Shown: piece after piece, positions 1-7,446 of the stretch
Numbering within the stretch: the first letter of the stretch is position 1
How the letters are laid out: every line of letters starts with the position of its first letter
Origin: Clostridiales bacterium
GTDB taxonomy: Bacteria; Bacillota; Clostridia; Oscillospirales; Oscillospiraceae
Assembly (NCBI GenBank): GCA_003150355.1
Contig: QAMJ01000015.1
Span: 1-64,000 of the forward strand
DNA: 64,000 bases
Direction: 5' to 3'
Notes under the pieces: model-generated
The model's database searches: none
What the model saw: only the letters and a program-made list of their open reading frames with translations
Told to the model about the DNA's origin: nothing
Program-made: the position numbers and the translations under genes

Positions 1-141
1 CCCCAGCAGATAAAGAAGTTATCCTATTATCTCGACAACTGGGACAGCATAGATTTTGACGACAAAAGAAAAGCCGCCGATGGTTTGATCTCTACAATCA
101 AGGCCACCAGCGACCGTGTTCAGATAGAGTGGAAAATCTGA
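1..141 (+). CDS. C-terminal tail of a serine site-specific recombinase (partial)
   Basis: The first 47 codons of the window are open in frame 1 and end in TGA at 139-141. The readable tail (YLDNWDSIDFDDKRKAADG, then LISTIKATSDRVQIEWKI) has the pattern W-x-S-hydrophobic-x-x-x-x-K-x-x-A, then LI-x-x-I and I-x-W at the very end. This is typical of the C-terminus of resolvase-type recombinases from clostridial integrative elements. The catalytic N-terminal domain lies outside the window, so the assignment rests on a short tail only. If right, it marks the edge of a mobile element that would extend to the left. Confidence 0.55.
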   Translation, partial: PQQIKKLSYYLDNWDSIDFDDKRKAADGLISTIKATSDRVQIEWKI

Positions 142-208
142 TATTTCCGCTCTATCGCCCCTCATTTCTATTTTATCTCGTTTGTACCCCTTGTACACCG
201 ATGTTTGG

Positions 209-706
209 TTAAACTCTTATACAGTTTTCATTTTTCAGAATGCTGGCGGTCTTTTGATTATATGGGAGCAGCACCTGCGTTTTTTCTTTGTTGATTTTAT
301 TGCACAGTGTTGCCAGACCGCTTATGCTCAGAATCAGATCGACATCTATTGTGTCGTTGGAAAGCAGAATAAACTGCTGCGTACTTCCGACCGCCACAAC
401 AAGAGTTACCACGATACAGTAGAAAGGCTTATCAAGACAAACCTGGCACACAGTTTTCCCAGTTGCCGTATGCGTCACTGCATAGCCGCTGCCAATAATC
501 ACATACTGCATCACATTTCTCATCCTGAACAGTAAAAATGCAGCCAAGGCCACAGCGCCCAAACCGTATGCAAGAGATATGATATCGATTCTGCCTTCTT
601 TTAAGTCTGGAATACACATGGAACTTATTCCGATAATGCCCATGCATTCCAAGATAATAAAAACAAGTATGTTGATCTGCCAATACTTTGATACGAAAAT
701 TTTCAT
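209..706 (-). CDS. Hypothetical membrane protein
   Basis: A 165-residue protein that I do not recognise. Three clear hydrophobic segments can be seen: residues about 7-28 (INILVFIILECMGIIGIS), about 45-63 (LAYGLGAVALAAFLLF) and about 98-118 (YCIVVTLVVAVG...FILL). It is therefore probably an integral membrane protein with a short polar C-terminus. I use the ATG at 706, since an in-frame TTG at 721 lies inside the end of the upstream gene. That gene stops at 711, so the two are almost certainly co-transcribed. Base composition is AT-richer than the core genes further right, which suits accessory DNA. Confidence 0.5.
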   Translation of the reverse strand: MKIFVSKYWQINILVFIILECMGIIGISSMCIPDLKEGRIDIISLAYGLGAVALAAFLLFRMRNVMQYVIIGSGYAVTHTATGKTVCQVCLDKPFYCIVVTLVVAVGSTQQFILLSNDTIDVDLILSISGLATLCNKINKEKTQVLLPYNQKTASILKNENCIRV

Positions 707-710
707 TTTG

Positions 711-1103
711 CTATATCCCAAATATGTAAAACCCGTTATGCGCTTTTGCTTGGCTCAGCCACGCAGCCAGCGCTTCATACTCCTCCGGTTTCTCTTTGTT
801 GAGCTTTTCTGAAATAGGATCGATCAAAGCTGGAGCATAATAATTGATGCCGTATAGATCGAACACCCCGGTCTTCATGTTGTTGTAAGTGCCGCAGTCA
901 AAAATGCGGCTGTATTCCTGATAGAAAGCGTCAATATCGTCAGCATGGACATATAAAGAATCATTCCTCCAGTGCTGAATATGTCCGCCCGCCGCCAGAT
1001 TTTTCGCGGGTGTTTTGAGCGGAATATCGCAGAACTGTATTTCTATGAACGCTGAACCACCGCAGGCTCGGCGCTCTTCCTGAGTTTTGAAAGAATGAAA
1101 CAT
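711..1103 (-). CDS. Hypothetical cytoplasmic protein (130 aa)
   Basis: The start is the ATG at 1103, chosen because an AGGGGTGA Shine-Dalgarno lies about 8 bases upstream; the frame stays open further but without such a site. The product is soluble, with no signal or membrane segment. It has an aromatic-rich middle and ends in AWLSQAKAHNGFYIFGI. The architecture (short, acidic, with a GFY-hydrophobic-GI end) is reminiscent of small immunity-like or DUF proteins of accessory regions, but I cannot name a family. It is followed within 5 bases by the membrane protein at 209-706, so the pair forms a small operon. Confidence 0.5.
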   Translation of the reverse strand: MFHSFKTQEERRACGGSAFIEIQFCDIPLKTPAKNLAAGGHIQHWRNDSLYVHADDIDAFYQEYSRIFDCGTYNNMKTGVFDLYGINYYAPALIDPISEKLNKEKPEEYEALAAWLSQAKAHNGFYIFGI

Positions 1104-1161
1104 CGGATTTATCACCCCTATTGATTTTATTATATCATCAGATACGGTCCTGCGCAAGGAA

Positions 1162-1198
1162 AAGCCCACCGTAATCAATGAGAAATTACGGTGGGCTT
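1162..1198 (-). terminator. Rho-independent terminator
   Basis: A perfect 14-bp inverted repeat (1162-1175 and 1185-1198) with a 9-base loop. On the minus strand it is followed by TTTTCC. It lies just downstream of the 1226-1735 gene, which it would terminate, separating that gene from the pair below it. Confidence 0.8.
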
Positions 1199-1225
1199 AT
1201 ATGTATCTTATAAACGGAGCATCAG

Positions 1226-1735
1226 TTATTTTACTCCATAAAAAATTCCTTTTTTAAACGAGAGGTAAATCGGCAGTCCCGCGGCGAAATTCAGCGATCC
1301 GCCGATCACTATCCACACAAGCTCCAGTGAAACACCTGCATACATCACGATTTGGGATATTCCGATAACAGCACCTGCCGCTCCGGAATACACAGTCATG
1401 CCAAAACCGAGATCCTTTTGGCGTTTGGTGGCAATTTCTTTTTCGTGTATCTTGTTCAGATAAATAATATAGGCAACGCCGAACATGACGGCAGCCAATG
1501 CAGCAAGAGCAAAATAGTCCAGTACATGGTAAAAGCCGTTTCTGCAAAAATAAATAATGCCTGCCGTGAGATGCATTATCCAGCCGATGTCACTCAGCAG
1601 CCCTAATACCAGAAAGGGGATATCGGGCATCATGGCGGTGTAGCGGATACCTTGTTTTCCCACTTGCTGGAGCTGCCTGATATGGTCTTCTGTTGTTTTT
1701 CTTTTTTCGTGCAGGATATCTTTTATCTTATTCAT
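1226..1735 (-). CDS. Hypothetical multi-pass membrane protein
   Basis: A 169-residue protein starting at the ATG at 1735 (MNKIKDILHEK...), preceded by GGAG about 7 bases upstream; a longer frame back to 1777 has no such site. The charged, probably cytoplasmic N-terminus (residues 1-30) is followed by about four or five hydrophobic segments. These include one around FLVLGLLSDIGWIMHL, one around YFALAALAAVMFGVAYIIYL, and two in the glycine-rich C-terminal third. No family was recognised. It is a single gene between the tRNA/repeat region and a strong terminator, in AT-rich accessory DNA. Confidence 0.5.
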   Translation of the reverse strand: MNKIKDILHEKRKTTEDHIRQLQQVGKQGIRYTAMMPDIPFLVLGLLSDIGWIMHLTAGIIYFCRNGFYHVLDYFALAALAAVMFGVAYIIYLNKIHEKEIATKRQKDLGFGMTVYSGAAGAVIGISQIVMYAGVSLELVWIVIGGSLNFAAGLPIYLSFKKGIFYGVK

Positions 1736-1801
1736 AGAAAATCTCCGACGCTCAATTTGTTTTACTCCTTGTACCACAATTGCAGGCGGAATTGAACAGC
1801 A

Positions 1802-2031
1802 GAAAGAAAATGCCTACAGGAGGGATTCGACCTGCCGTGCGCGGCAGGCACCTCGGGTTGAAACGAATCCACCTTGCCGCATTTAGCTTTTGCAAGCCTG
1901 CATTCGCATAGTCTTGCAAAAGCTGCGGCTGCGGAAAAAGTGCCGTGCCTTTATCTGCCACCGGCAGCGGCATGGCGCTTTTCCCCCGGCACGTTTCTAA
2001 GAGCCCTCGGGTTCGAATCCCCATTTCTTTC
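1802..2031. repeat. Structured palindromic element with T-arm-like inverted ends
   Basis: This 230-bp non-coding stretch has bipartite inverted ends: GAAAGAAA (1802-1809) and GGGATTCGA (1822-1830) on the left, TCGAATCCC (2013-2021) and TTTCTTTC (2024-2031) on the right. Inside are several nested stems. CCTGCCG/CGGCAGG (1831-1848) sits within GGATTCG/CGAATCC (1823-1870). A perfect 12-bp pair lies at 1885-1896/1913-1924. CTGCC/GGCAG (1955-1967) sits within GTGCCG/CGGCAC (1940-1992). The ends look like the T-arm of a tRNA and resemble the neighbouring tRNA-Ala T-arm. No plausible gene is present. It could be a miniature mobile element or a structured RNA. Confidence 0.45.
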
Positions 2032-2037
2032 AATATG

Positions 2038-2072
2038 AAAAGAAGTCCCTGCCGATGGCAGGAACTTCTTTT
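2038..2072 (-). terminator. Terminator downstream of tRNA-Ala
   Basis: A 16-bp stem with one G-T wobble (2038-2053 and 2057-2072) and a 3-base loop, ending in TTTT on the minus strand. It lies two bases past the tRNA 3' CCA and would end that transcript. Confidence 0.75.
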
Positions 2073-2074
2073 CA

Positions 2075-2150
2075 TGGTGGAGACGGAGGGATTCGAACCC
2101 TTGACCTTACGGATGCGAACCGTACGCTCTCCCAACTGAGCTACGCCCCC
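2075..2150 (-). tRNA. tRNA-Ala, anticodon CGC
   Basis: On the minus strand this folds as a complete 76-nt cloverleaf. The acceptor stem GGGGGCG pairs with CGTCTCC. The D-arm is GCTCAGTTGGGAGAGC. The anticodon stem TACGG/CCGTA encloses loop TTCGCAT (anticodon CGC, reading GCG). The T-arm is AGGGTTCGAATCCCT. The discriminator is A and CCA is encoded. The GGGGGCG-TAGCTC beginning is typical of bacterial tRNA-Ala. Confidence 0.95.
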
Positions 2151-2232
2151 ATATTAAATTGCATAATCAACTCTCAACTGACAGCTCATACATTATAACA
2201 CATTTTTTTCGTTTGTAAAGGAAAAATTTTGA

Positions 2233-2261
2233 TTGATTATATTTCAGTTTTGTAGTATAGT
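2233..2261 (+). promoter_or_regulatory. Sigma-A-type promoter of the SRP RNA
   Basis: A TTGATT -35 (2233-2238), 17-bp spacer and TATAGT -10 (2256-2261). It predicts transcription starting near 2269, which matches the first paired base of the SRP RNA. Confidence 0.65.
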
Positions 2262-2269
2262 ATGACCGT

Positions 2270-2564
2270 GGCTTTTGACAAGGCTGCACTAGTCGGGGAG
2301 CCAGCGGTGCCCTGTAACCTGCAATCCGCTGCAGCAGGGGCGAATTCCCGATTGAGGATATGTTCTGTGTCGTCTGACTCCGGTAAGCAGCGTTGACGAT
2401 CCGGTCTCGCGCAACGGAAACCCGCGAACCATGTCAGGCGGGGAACCGAGCAGCATTAAGCGGTGCTTTTCGTGTGCCGCGAGTTTGCCGGGTCCGAGCC
2501 GGCTGCCGGGGTAACGGACATAGTTCATTGTTCGATGTCGGGTGTGCAGTCTTGTCAAGAGCCA
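2270..2564 (+). ncRNA. ffs: Large bacterial signal recognition particle RNA
   Basis: An RNA of about 295 nt with an Alu domain, as in Bacillus scRNA. The 5' end (GGCTTTTGACAAGGCTGCAC) pairs with the 3' end (GTGCAGTCTTGTCAAGAGCC), closing the molecule. The helix 8 hallmark (ATGTCAGGCGGGGAACCGAG followed by CAGCATTAAG) is visible at about 2430-2460; this is the Ffh-binding loop region. The location directly upstream of dnaX is the classic Firmicutes arrangement. The ends are set from the terminal pairing and could be off by a few bases. Confidence 0.93.
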
Positions 2565-2597
2565 TAACTGCATTATGTGCCGGAGAGGTGGGGGAGC

Positions 2598-4286
2598 ATG
2601 TATCAGGCTCTGTATCGCAAGTGGCGTCCGCAGACCTTTGATCAGGTCGTCGGGCAGCAGCATATTACCGAGACGCTGAAAAATCAGGTCAAGACGGGCA
2701 GGCTTTCCCATGCCTATCTCTTCATCGGCACGCGCGGCACCGGCAAGACGACCTGCGCGAGGATACTTGCCAAGGCCGTCAACTGTGAGCATCCGGTGGA
2801 CGGCAACCCTTGCGGAGTGTGCCCCGCCTGCCGCGGGATAAGCGACGGCTCGGTGCTCGATGTTGTGGAGCTCGACGCGGCGTCCAACAACGGCGTTGAC
2901 AATGTGCGCGCGCTCAGGGAGGAAGCGGTGTTCACCCCGGCCTCTGTGCGCAAGAGAGTGTATATTATCGACGAAGTCCACATGCTGTCGGCCTCGGCGT
3001 TCAATGCGCTGCTGAAAATTCTCGAGGAGCCGCCCGAGCATCTGATGTTCATCCTCGCGACGACGGAGCTGCAGAAGGTTCCGGCGACGATACTTTCGCG
3101 CTGCCAGCGGCACAGCTTTCGGCGCATCGACACTCCCGACATTGCCGAATACCTCGAATACATCGCAAAGCAGGAAAACTTCAAGCTCAGCCATGAGGCG
3201 GCGGAGCTTATCGCCCGGCTTGCCGACGGCGGTGTGCGCGACGCGCTGAGTCTGCTCGACCAGTGCTCTGCCAGCGAGACGATAGACCTTGAAGCTGTTT
3301 ACAGCGCAATGGGGCTTGCCGGCAACCGGCGCACGGCGCAGCTTATGAGCGGCATACTTGACCATGACACTGACAAGACGCTGCGGGACTTCAACTCCAT
3401 GTGGATGGACGGCAAGGACCCGGCCACGCTCCTGACGGAGCTGTCCGGTCTGCTGCGCGATACGCTTATGACGCACGTCGCCCCTAAGGGCGCGCGCAGC
3501 CTTATCTCAGGCGGCTATGACGATACGACGCTCGGTGAGCTCTCGGGCCGCATGACGACCGAGGAGATAATCTGCGCGATGGAGACCGTGCAGAAGTACA
3601 CCGCGTCCATGCGCGAGAGCACCAGCCCCAAGACGACTGCGGAGCTGTGCCTCGTCTCCCTGTGTGATAACACTATGGGTGAGAGTATAGCGGAGCTTCG
3701 GGCGAGAATATCGCGGCTCGAACTGCAAATTAGCAGCGGGAGCTTCACTCCCGTGCGGGAGGATACGCACCCGGCGCCTGCCGAAGAGGAACCGGAACGT
3801 TATGAACCGGAGCCCCCGCGGCGGAGAGAAGAAGCATACATCCCGGAGGAGGACGACCTTGACCCCGAGATGTTTGCGGAGGAGCAGCCCGAGGACAGCT
3901 TCGTTCAGCGCGGCGGCAGAGTCGAACCCGAGCATCAAGCCGAACCGGAAGCCCAGCCCAAAACGGACGTACCGGCAGGGGAGCCCGCATGGAAGGATAT
4001 CTGCGCAAAGGCGGCAGGTGCGCTTCCGATGGATATAAAGCTGAGACTGGACGACAGCGCTTCCGTAAGGGGAAAGATAGAAAACGGTACACTGCGCATA
4101 GAGGTCGTGCCAGGATTTCTCTATGGGCGCTTTAACAGGCAGGATGTGCTCGCAAAGTTCTCGGAGGCGGCGACAGCCCTTGCGGGAAAAGAGATACACG
4201 CTCTGCTCTCAGAGCTGCACGATGAGCCGCGCCCACAGCGCAGTCTGGACGAACTGAAGCAGTTCAAGGAAGTAAAATTCATATAA
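2598..4286 (+). CDS. dnaX: DNA polymerase III subunit gamma/tau
   Basis: This is the clamp-loader ATPase that loads the beta clamp and couples the replicative polymerases. The AAA+ module has Walker A GTRGTGKTT (residues 44-52), four zinc-binding cysteines (C63, C72, C75, C78), Walker B with DEVH around 125-128, the sensor ATTE around 154, and the SRC arginine finger near 168. A Pro/Glu-rich linker (about 390-460) leads to a C-terminal tau-like domain. The start at 2598 gives the family N-terminus MYQALYRKWRPQTF; an in-frame GTG at 2577 adds seven unconserved residues. No A6G-type slippery site for a shortened gamma form was seen. It heads the dnaX-ebfC unit. Confidence 0.96.
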   Translation: MYQALYRKWRPQTFDQVVGQQHITETLKNQVKTGRLSHAYLFIGTRGTGKTTCARILAKAVNCEHPVDGNPCGVCPACRGISDGSVLDVVELDAASNNGVDNVRALREEAVFTPASVRKRVYIIDEVHMLSASAFNALLKILEEPPEHLMFILATTELQKVPATILSRCQRHSFRRIDTPDIAEYLEYIAKQENFKLSHEAAELIARLADGGVRDALSLLDQCSASETIDLEAVYSAMGLAGNRRTAQLMSGILDHDTDKTLRDFNSMWMDGKDPATLLTELSGLLRDTLMTHVAPKGARSLISGGYDDTTLGELSGRMTTEEIICAMETVQKYTASMRESTSPKTTAELCLVSLCDNTMGESIAELRARISRLELQISSGSFTPVREDTHPAPAEEEPERYEPEPPRRREEAYIPEEDDLDPEMFAEEQPEDSFVQRGGRVEPEHQAEPEAQPKTDVPAGEPAWKDICAKAAGALPMDIKLRLDDSASVRGKIENGTLRIEVVPGFLYGRFNRQDVLAKFSEAATALAGKEIHALLSELHDEPRPQRSLDELKQFKEVKFI

Positions 4287-4317
4287 ACAGTAAATAATAA
4301 AAACGGAGGATATAAAA

Positions 4318-4668
4318 ATGGCAAAAGGCGGATTTCGCGGCGGATATCCCGGCGGCGGCAACCAGATGAACATGATGAGACAGGCTCAGAAGATGCAGCA
4401 GGATTTCCTGAAAATGCAGCAGGAGCTCGAGACAAAAGAATTTGAGTTCACGGCAGGCGGCGGTGCAGTAAAGGCGACAATGATCGGCACCCGCCAGCTT
4501 CACAGCATAGAAATAAGCCCCGATGTTGTCGACAGCGACGATGTCGAAATGCTTCAGGATCTGATCCTTGCGGCGGTCAACGGCGCTATCAAGCTTGCCG
4601 ACGATGAAACCAACAAGGCCATGAGCAAGCTTCAGGGCGGCATGGGCGGCTTCCCCGGCCTGTTCTGA
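4318..4668 (+). CDS. ebfC: YbaB/EbfC-family nucleoid-associated protein
   Basis: A 116-residue small dimeric DNA-binding protein of the YbaB/EbfC family. The conserved core runs from NMMRQAQKMQQDF through the beta-strand segment EFTAGGGAVKATMIG to VNGAIKLADDETNKAMSKLQGGM. A glycine-rich N-terminus precedes it, as is common in clostridial forms. GGAGG lies 8 bases before the ATG. The position just after dnaX is conserved across Firmicutes, where recR normally follows. Here recR is absent from this spot and sits at 46.1 kb. Confidence 0.94.
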   Translation: MAKGGFRGGYPGGGNQMNMMRQAQKMQQDFLKMQQELETKEFEFTAGGGAVKATMIGTRQLHSIEISPDVVDSDDVEMLQDLILAAVNGAIKLADDETNKAMSKLQGGMGGFPGLF

Positions 4669-4669
4669 G

Positions 4670-6364
4670 ATGAAGACCCCTTGGACAGACAGCGTTGATA
4701 TCAACGCTCCGCTTCCCGAATACCCGCGTCCGCAGATGGCGAGACGCAGCTGGCTGAACCTGAACGGCCAGTGGCTCTACGCCTTTACGGACAGCAGCAG
4801 GAGACCGGCCGAGTACGACGGCGAGATAATTGTACCGTTCTCACCGGAGACGGAGCTGTCCGGAGTCGGCAGAGCGCTGAGGAGCGGGGAGTACCTGTGG
4901 TATTGCAGAGAAGTCGAGATACCGGCGGAGTTTTCCGGTAAGCGCCTGCTGCTGCACTTCGGCGCTGTGGATCAGTGCGCAGCGGTGTGGGTGAACTCTA
5001 CGCAGGTCGCGCGGCACACCGGCGGCTATCTGCCCTTCGAGGCGGATATCACTGACGCTGTTGATGACGGCTATGCCCAGATCACCGTCAGAGTGACCGA
5101 TGATACCGACAGAAGCTTTCAGTCCCGCGGCAAGCAGAGCTCGAAGCGCGGCGGAATATGGTACACTCCGCAGAGCGGTATATGGCAGACGGTGTGGCTC
5201 GAGGCCGTACCGGAGACGTATGTGCGCTCGCTGCGCATCACCCCGGATATTGACAAGGCAACGGTCACAGTCGAGGCCGACGTCAGGGGAGACGAGCAGG
5301 CATACGCGCATTTTGACGGGCAGGACTATCCGCTCCCGGCGGAGATCCCCGTGCTGGAATTTGAGCCTTGGTGCCCGGAGAACCCGAAGCTCTACGGCTT
5401 CAGCGTAAGCTGCGGCGAGGACGAGGTGTTCAGCTATTTTGCCATGCGCAAGATAGCCGTCGCAAAGGATAAAAACGGAGTGCCGCGGCTGTTCCTGAAT
5501 AACGAGCCGTACTTCCAGAACGGTCTGCTCGATCAGGGCTACTGGCCTGACGGGCTCTATACCGCGCCGACGGACGAGGCGCTTATCTACGATATCAGCA
5601 CCGCCAAGGCGATGGGCTTCAATATGCTGCGCAAGCATATCAAGGTCGAGCCGCTGCGCTGGTACTACCATTGCGACAGGCTCGGTATGCTCGTCTGGCA
5701 GGATATGCCGAACGGCGGTCGGCGCTATAACCCAGTCATCATCTCCGCACCGCTCGTGACGGGCATTCATCTGAACGACTCCGCGCACGCCCTCTTTGCC
5801 CGGAGCGACAGCGAGGGGCGCGCACAGTTCAAGTCTGAACTCGGCGAGCTGGTGAACCATCTGTACGACTGCCCATGCATCTGTATGTGGGTCATCTTCA
5901 ACGAGGGCTGGGGTCAGTTCGACGCAAGGAAGATGTACGATTTTGTCCGCTCTATGGACAAGACCCGCGTCATCGACCACGCCTCCGGCTGGCACGATCA
6001 AGGCATCGGCAATGTGCAGAGCCTGCATGTGTACTTTAAAAAGTACCACTTTAAGCCTGACAAAAAGGGCCGCGCGGTGCTGCTCAGCGAGTTCGGCGGG
6101 TACAGCCATCAGGTACCGGGGCACTGCTACAATAATAAGTACTTCGGCTATAAGAGGTTCGAGATGCCGTTCCAGCTCGAGGCGGCGCTTGAGGATCTTT
6201 ATCAGACGGAGATCGGCCCGGCAAAGCTGCAGGGGCTTTCGGCGGCAGTGTATACGCAGCTGAGCGACGTTGAGGATGAACTCAACGGCCTGCTGACATA
6301 TGACAGAAAGGTCGTAAAGATCGCGCCTGAACCGATGCGCAAGATAATAAATGTTGGTAAATAA
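4670..6364 (+). CDS. Glycoside hydrolase family 2 protein
   Basis: A 564-residue GH2 enzyme (beta-galactosidase/glucuronidase clan). The N-terminal jelly-roll sugar-binding domain (RSWLNLNGQWLYAF, then HFGAVDQCAAVWVN) occupies about 25-170, followed by a short Ig-like domain and a TIM barrel from about 275. The expected catalytic acids are present: acid/base E412 in FNEGWG and nucleophile E474 in LSEFGG. There is no signal peptide, so it acts in the cytoplasm, probably on short imported glycosides. The exact sugar cannot be told. The ATG lies one base past the ebfC stop without a clear Shine-Dalgarno, suggesting translational coupling. It is an unusual passenger in the dnaX unit. Confidence 0.88.
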   Translation: MKTPWTDSVDINAPLPEYPRPQMARRSWLNLNGQWLYAFTDSSRRPAEYDGEIIVPFSPETELSGVGRALRSGEYLWYCREVEIPAEFSGKRLLLHFGAVDQCAAVWVNSTQVARHTGGYLPFEADITDAVDDGYAQITVRVTDDTDRSFQSRGKQSSKRGGIWYTPQSGIWQTVWLEAVPETYVRSLRITPDIDKATVTVEADVRGDEQAYAHFDGQDYPLPAEIPVLEFEPWCPENPKLYGFSVSCGEDEVFSYFAMRKIAVAKDKNGVPRLFLNNEPYFQNGLLDQGYWPDGLYTAPTDEALIYDISTAKAMGFNMLRKHIKVEPLRWYYHCDRLGMLVWQDMPNGGRRYNPVIISAPLVTGIHLNDSAHALFARSDSEGRAQFKSELGELVNHLYDCPCICMWVIFNEGWGQFDARKMYDFVRSMDKTRVIDHASGWHDQGIGNVQSLHVYFKKYHFKPDKKGRAVLLSEFGGYSHQVPGHCYNNKYFGYKRFEMPFQLEAALEDLYQTEIGPAKLQGLSAAVYTQLSDVEDELNGLLTYDRKVVKIAPEPMRKIINVGK

Positions 6365-6368
6365 ACAC

Positions 6369-6412
6369 CGCGTCCGTGTTCGGCCATGCCGGATACGGAC
6401 GCGCGAGCTTTT
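6369..6412 (+). terminator. Hairpin, probable terminator or attenuator after the GH2 gene
   Basis: A stem of CGCGTCCGT/ACGGACGCG (6369-6377/6395-6403), continued inward with wobble pairs, then AGCTTTTA. The T-run overlaps the approach to the next Shine-Dalgarno (AGGTGAG at 6413-6419), so it may only attenuate read-through. Confidence 0.55.
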
Positions 6413-6422
6413 AGGTGAGTGT

Positions 6423-7253
6423 ATGCTGAAAAAAGCCTATCTTGAAATCACAAATGTCTGCAATCTCTCGTGCAGCTTCTGTCCCGGCACGCGCCGCGAA
6501 AAGCGCTTTATGACGCCTGAGGAGTTTGAAACGCTCTCACGGAAGCTGCGCGGACATGTGGAGTACCTCTATCTGCACCTTATGGGTGAGCCGCTGCTGC
6601 ACCCGCAGCTTGAGGAAATACTCGGCATAGCCGCGCGGCAGGGCTTCCGCGTCATAATCACGACGAACGGAACGCTGCTCGACAGGCGCGGTGAACTGCT
6701 CGTTTCCTCACCGGCAGTGTACAAGGTGAATATTTCGCTCCAGTCGTTTGAGGGCAACGGAGCCGAGGAACCGGACGACTATGTCGGTATGTGCGCAGAT
6801 TTCGCGGCGAGGATGTCCGCAGCGGGGAAGCAGTGCGTGCTGCGCCTTTGGAACAAAAACGGGCTTGACAGCCTGAACCCGCAAATCGAAACAGCGCTTG
6901 AAGCACGCTTTCCGAAGCCGTGGAGAGACAGCCGCGGCAGCAGGTACATCGCGGAGCGCGTGCTGCTCCAGCCGGGCGAGCGCTTCGACTGGCCGGATAT
7001 GAGCGCGGAGAACACAGGTGCGCAGCGCTTCTGCCGCGGCCTGCGGGATCAGATAGGTGTGCTGTGCGACGGGACTGTCGTGCCTTGCTGCCTTGACCAC
7101 GAGGGAGACATAGCGCTTGGCAATCTGTTTGAAGATGAGCTTTCTGATATTATGTCAACTAAAAGAGCGCGCAGGATATACGACGGATTCTCGCAAAGGC
7201 AGGCGGCGGAGGAGCTTTGCCGCCGCTGCGGTTATTCAATGAGATTTACATAA
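6423..7253 (+). CDS. Radical SAM/SPASM-domain protein
   Basis: A 276-residue radical SAM enzyme. The [4Fe-4S]/SAM motif C13-x3-C17-x2-C20 (CNLSCSFC) is at the very N-terminus, followed by the GEPLLHP glycine motif (about 56) and TTNGTLL. The C-terminal third has clustered cysteines (FCRGL, VVPCCLD, ELCRRCGY) in the pattern of a SPASM/twitch domain that binds further iron-sulfur clusters. Such proteins modify peptides or enzymes (for example sulfatase maturases and RiPP maturases), but no substrate peptide is visible nearby. I use the ATG at 6423 with AGGTGAG upstream; a longer frame from 6351 overlaps the GH2 gene and adds unconserved residues. Confidence 0.85.
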   Translation: MLKKAYLEITNVCNLSCSFCPGTRREKRFMTPEEFETLSRKLRGHVEYLYLHLMGEPLLHPQLEEILGIAARQGFRVIITTNGTLLDRRGELLVSSPAVYKVNISLQSFEGNGAEEPDDYVGMCADFAARMSAAGKQCVLRLWNKNGLDSLNPQIETALEARFPKPWRDSRGSRYIAERVLLQPGERFDWPDMSAENTGAQRFCRGLRDQIGVLCDGTVVPCCLDHEGDIALGNLFEDELSDIMSTKRARRIYDGFSQRQAAEELCRRCGYSMRFT

Positions 7254-7366
7254 CATGATTTACATAATATAAAAGCGGCGATAGTTAAACGCGGCGTGGT
7301 AAAAGAGCATAGATTTTTGCCGCAATGGGTAAAAAAGTTTATGTAATTGGCATAGGCCGCCGGGGC

Positions 7367-7395
7367 TTGTATTTCCTGTCGACTTGTGCTACACT
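7367..7395 (+). promoter_or_regulatory. Promoter of the aspartate-pathway operon
   Basis: TTGTAT (7367-7372), a 17-bp spacer and TACACT (7390-7395), about 50 bases before the hom start. No lysine riboswitch or T-box was seen in the leader. Confidence 0.55.
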
Positions 7396-7446
7396 GTCGC
7401 TGCTGGAAAAACATATGTCTGCGGAAAACGGACATGGAGGATAAAA

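Noticed and set aside
1752..2139. Open frames on both strands across the tRNA and the repeat element
   Set aside because: They run through tRNA-Ala and its T-arm-like copies. The peptides (for example EGFEPLTLRMRTVRSPN) are the well-known false product of translating tRNA sequence.
2289..3476. Long minus-strand frame covering the SRP RNA and the start of dnaX
   Set aside because: It overlaps a structured RNA and a conserved gene, and has no family similarity.
2598..4286. Programmed frameshift in dnaX to give a short gamma form
   Set aside because: No A6G-type slippery sequence with a following stem was seen in the expected region.
7254..7446. Possible lysine riboswitch or T-box leader before the aspartate-pathway operon
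   Set aside because: No conserved lysine-riboswitch or T-box elements are recognisable in the roughly 190 bases, only a promoter and a Shine-Dalgarno.
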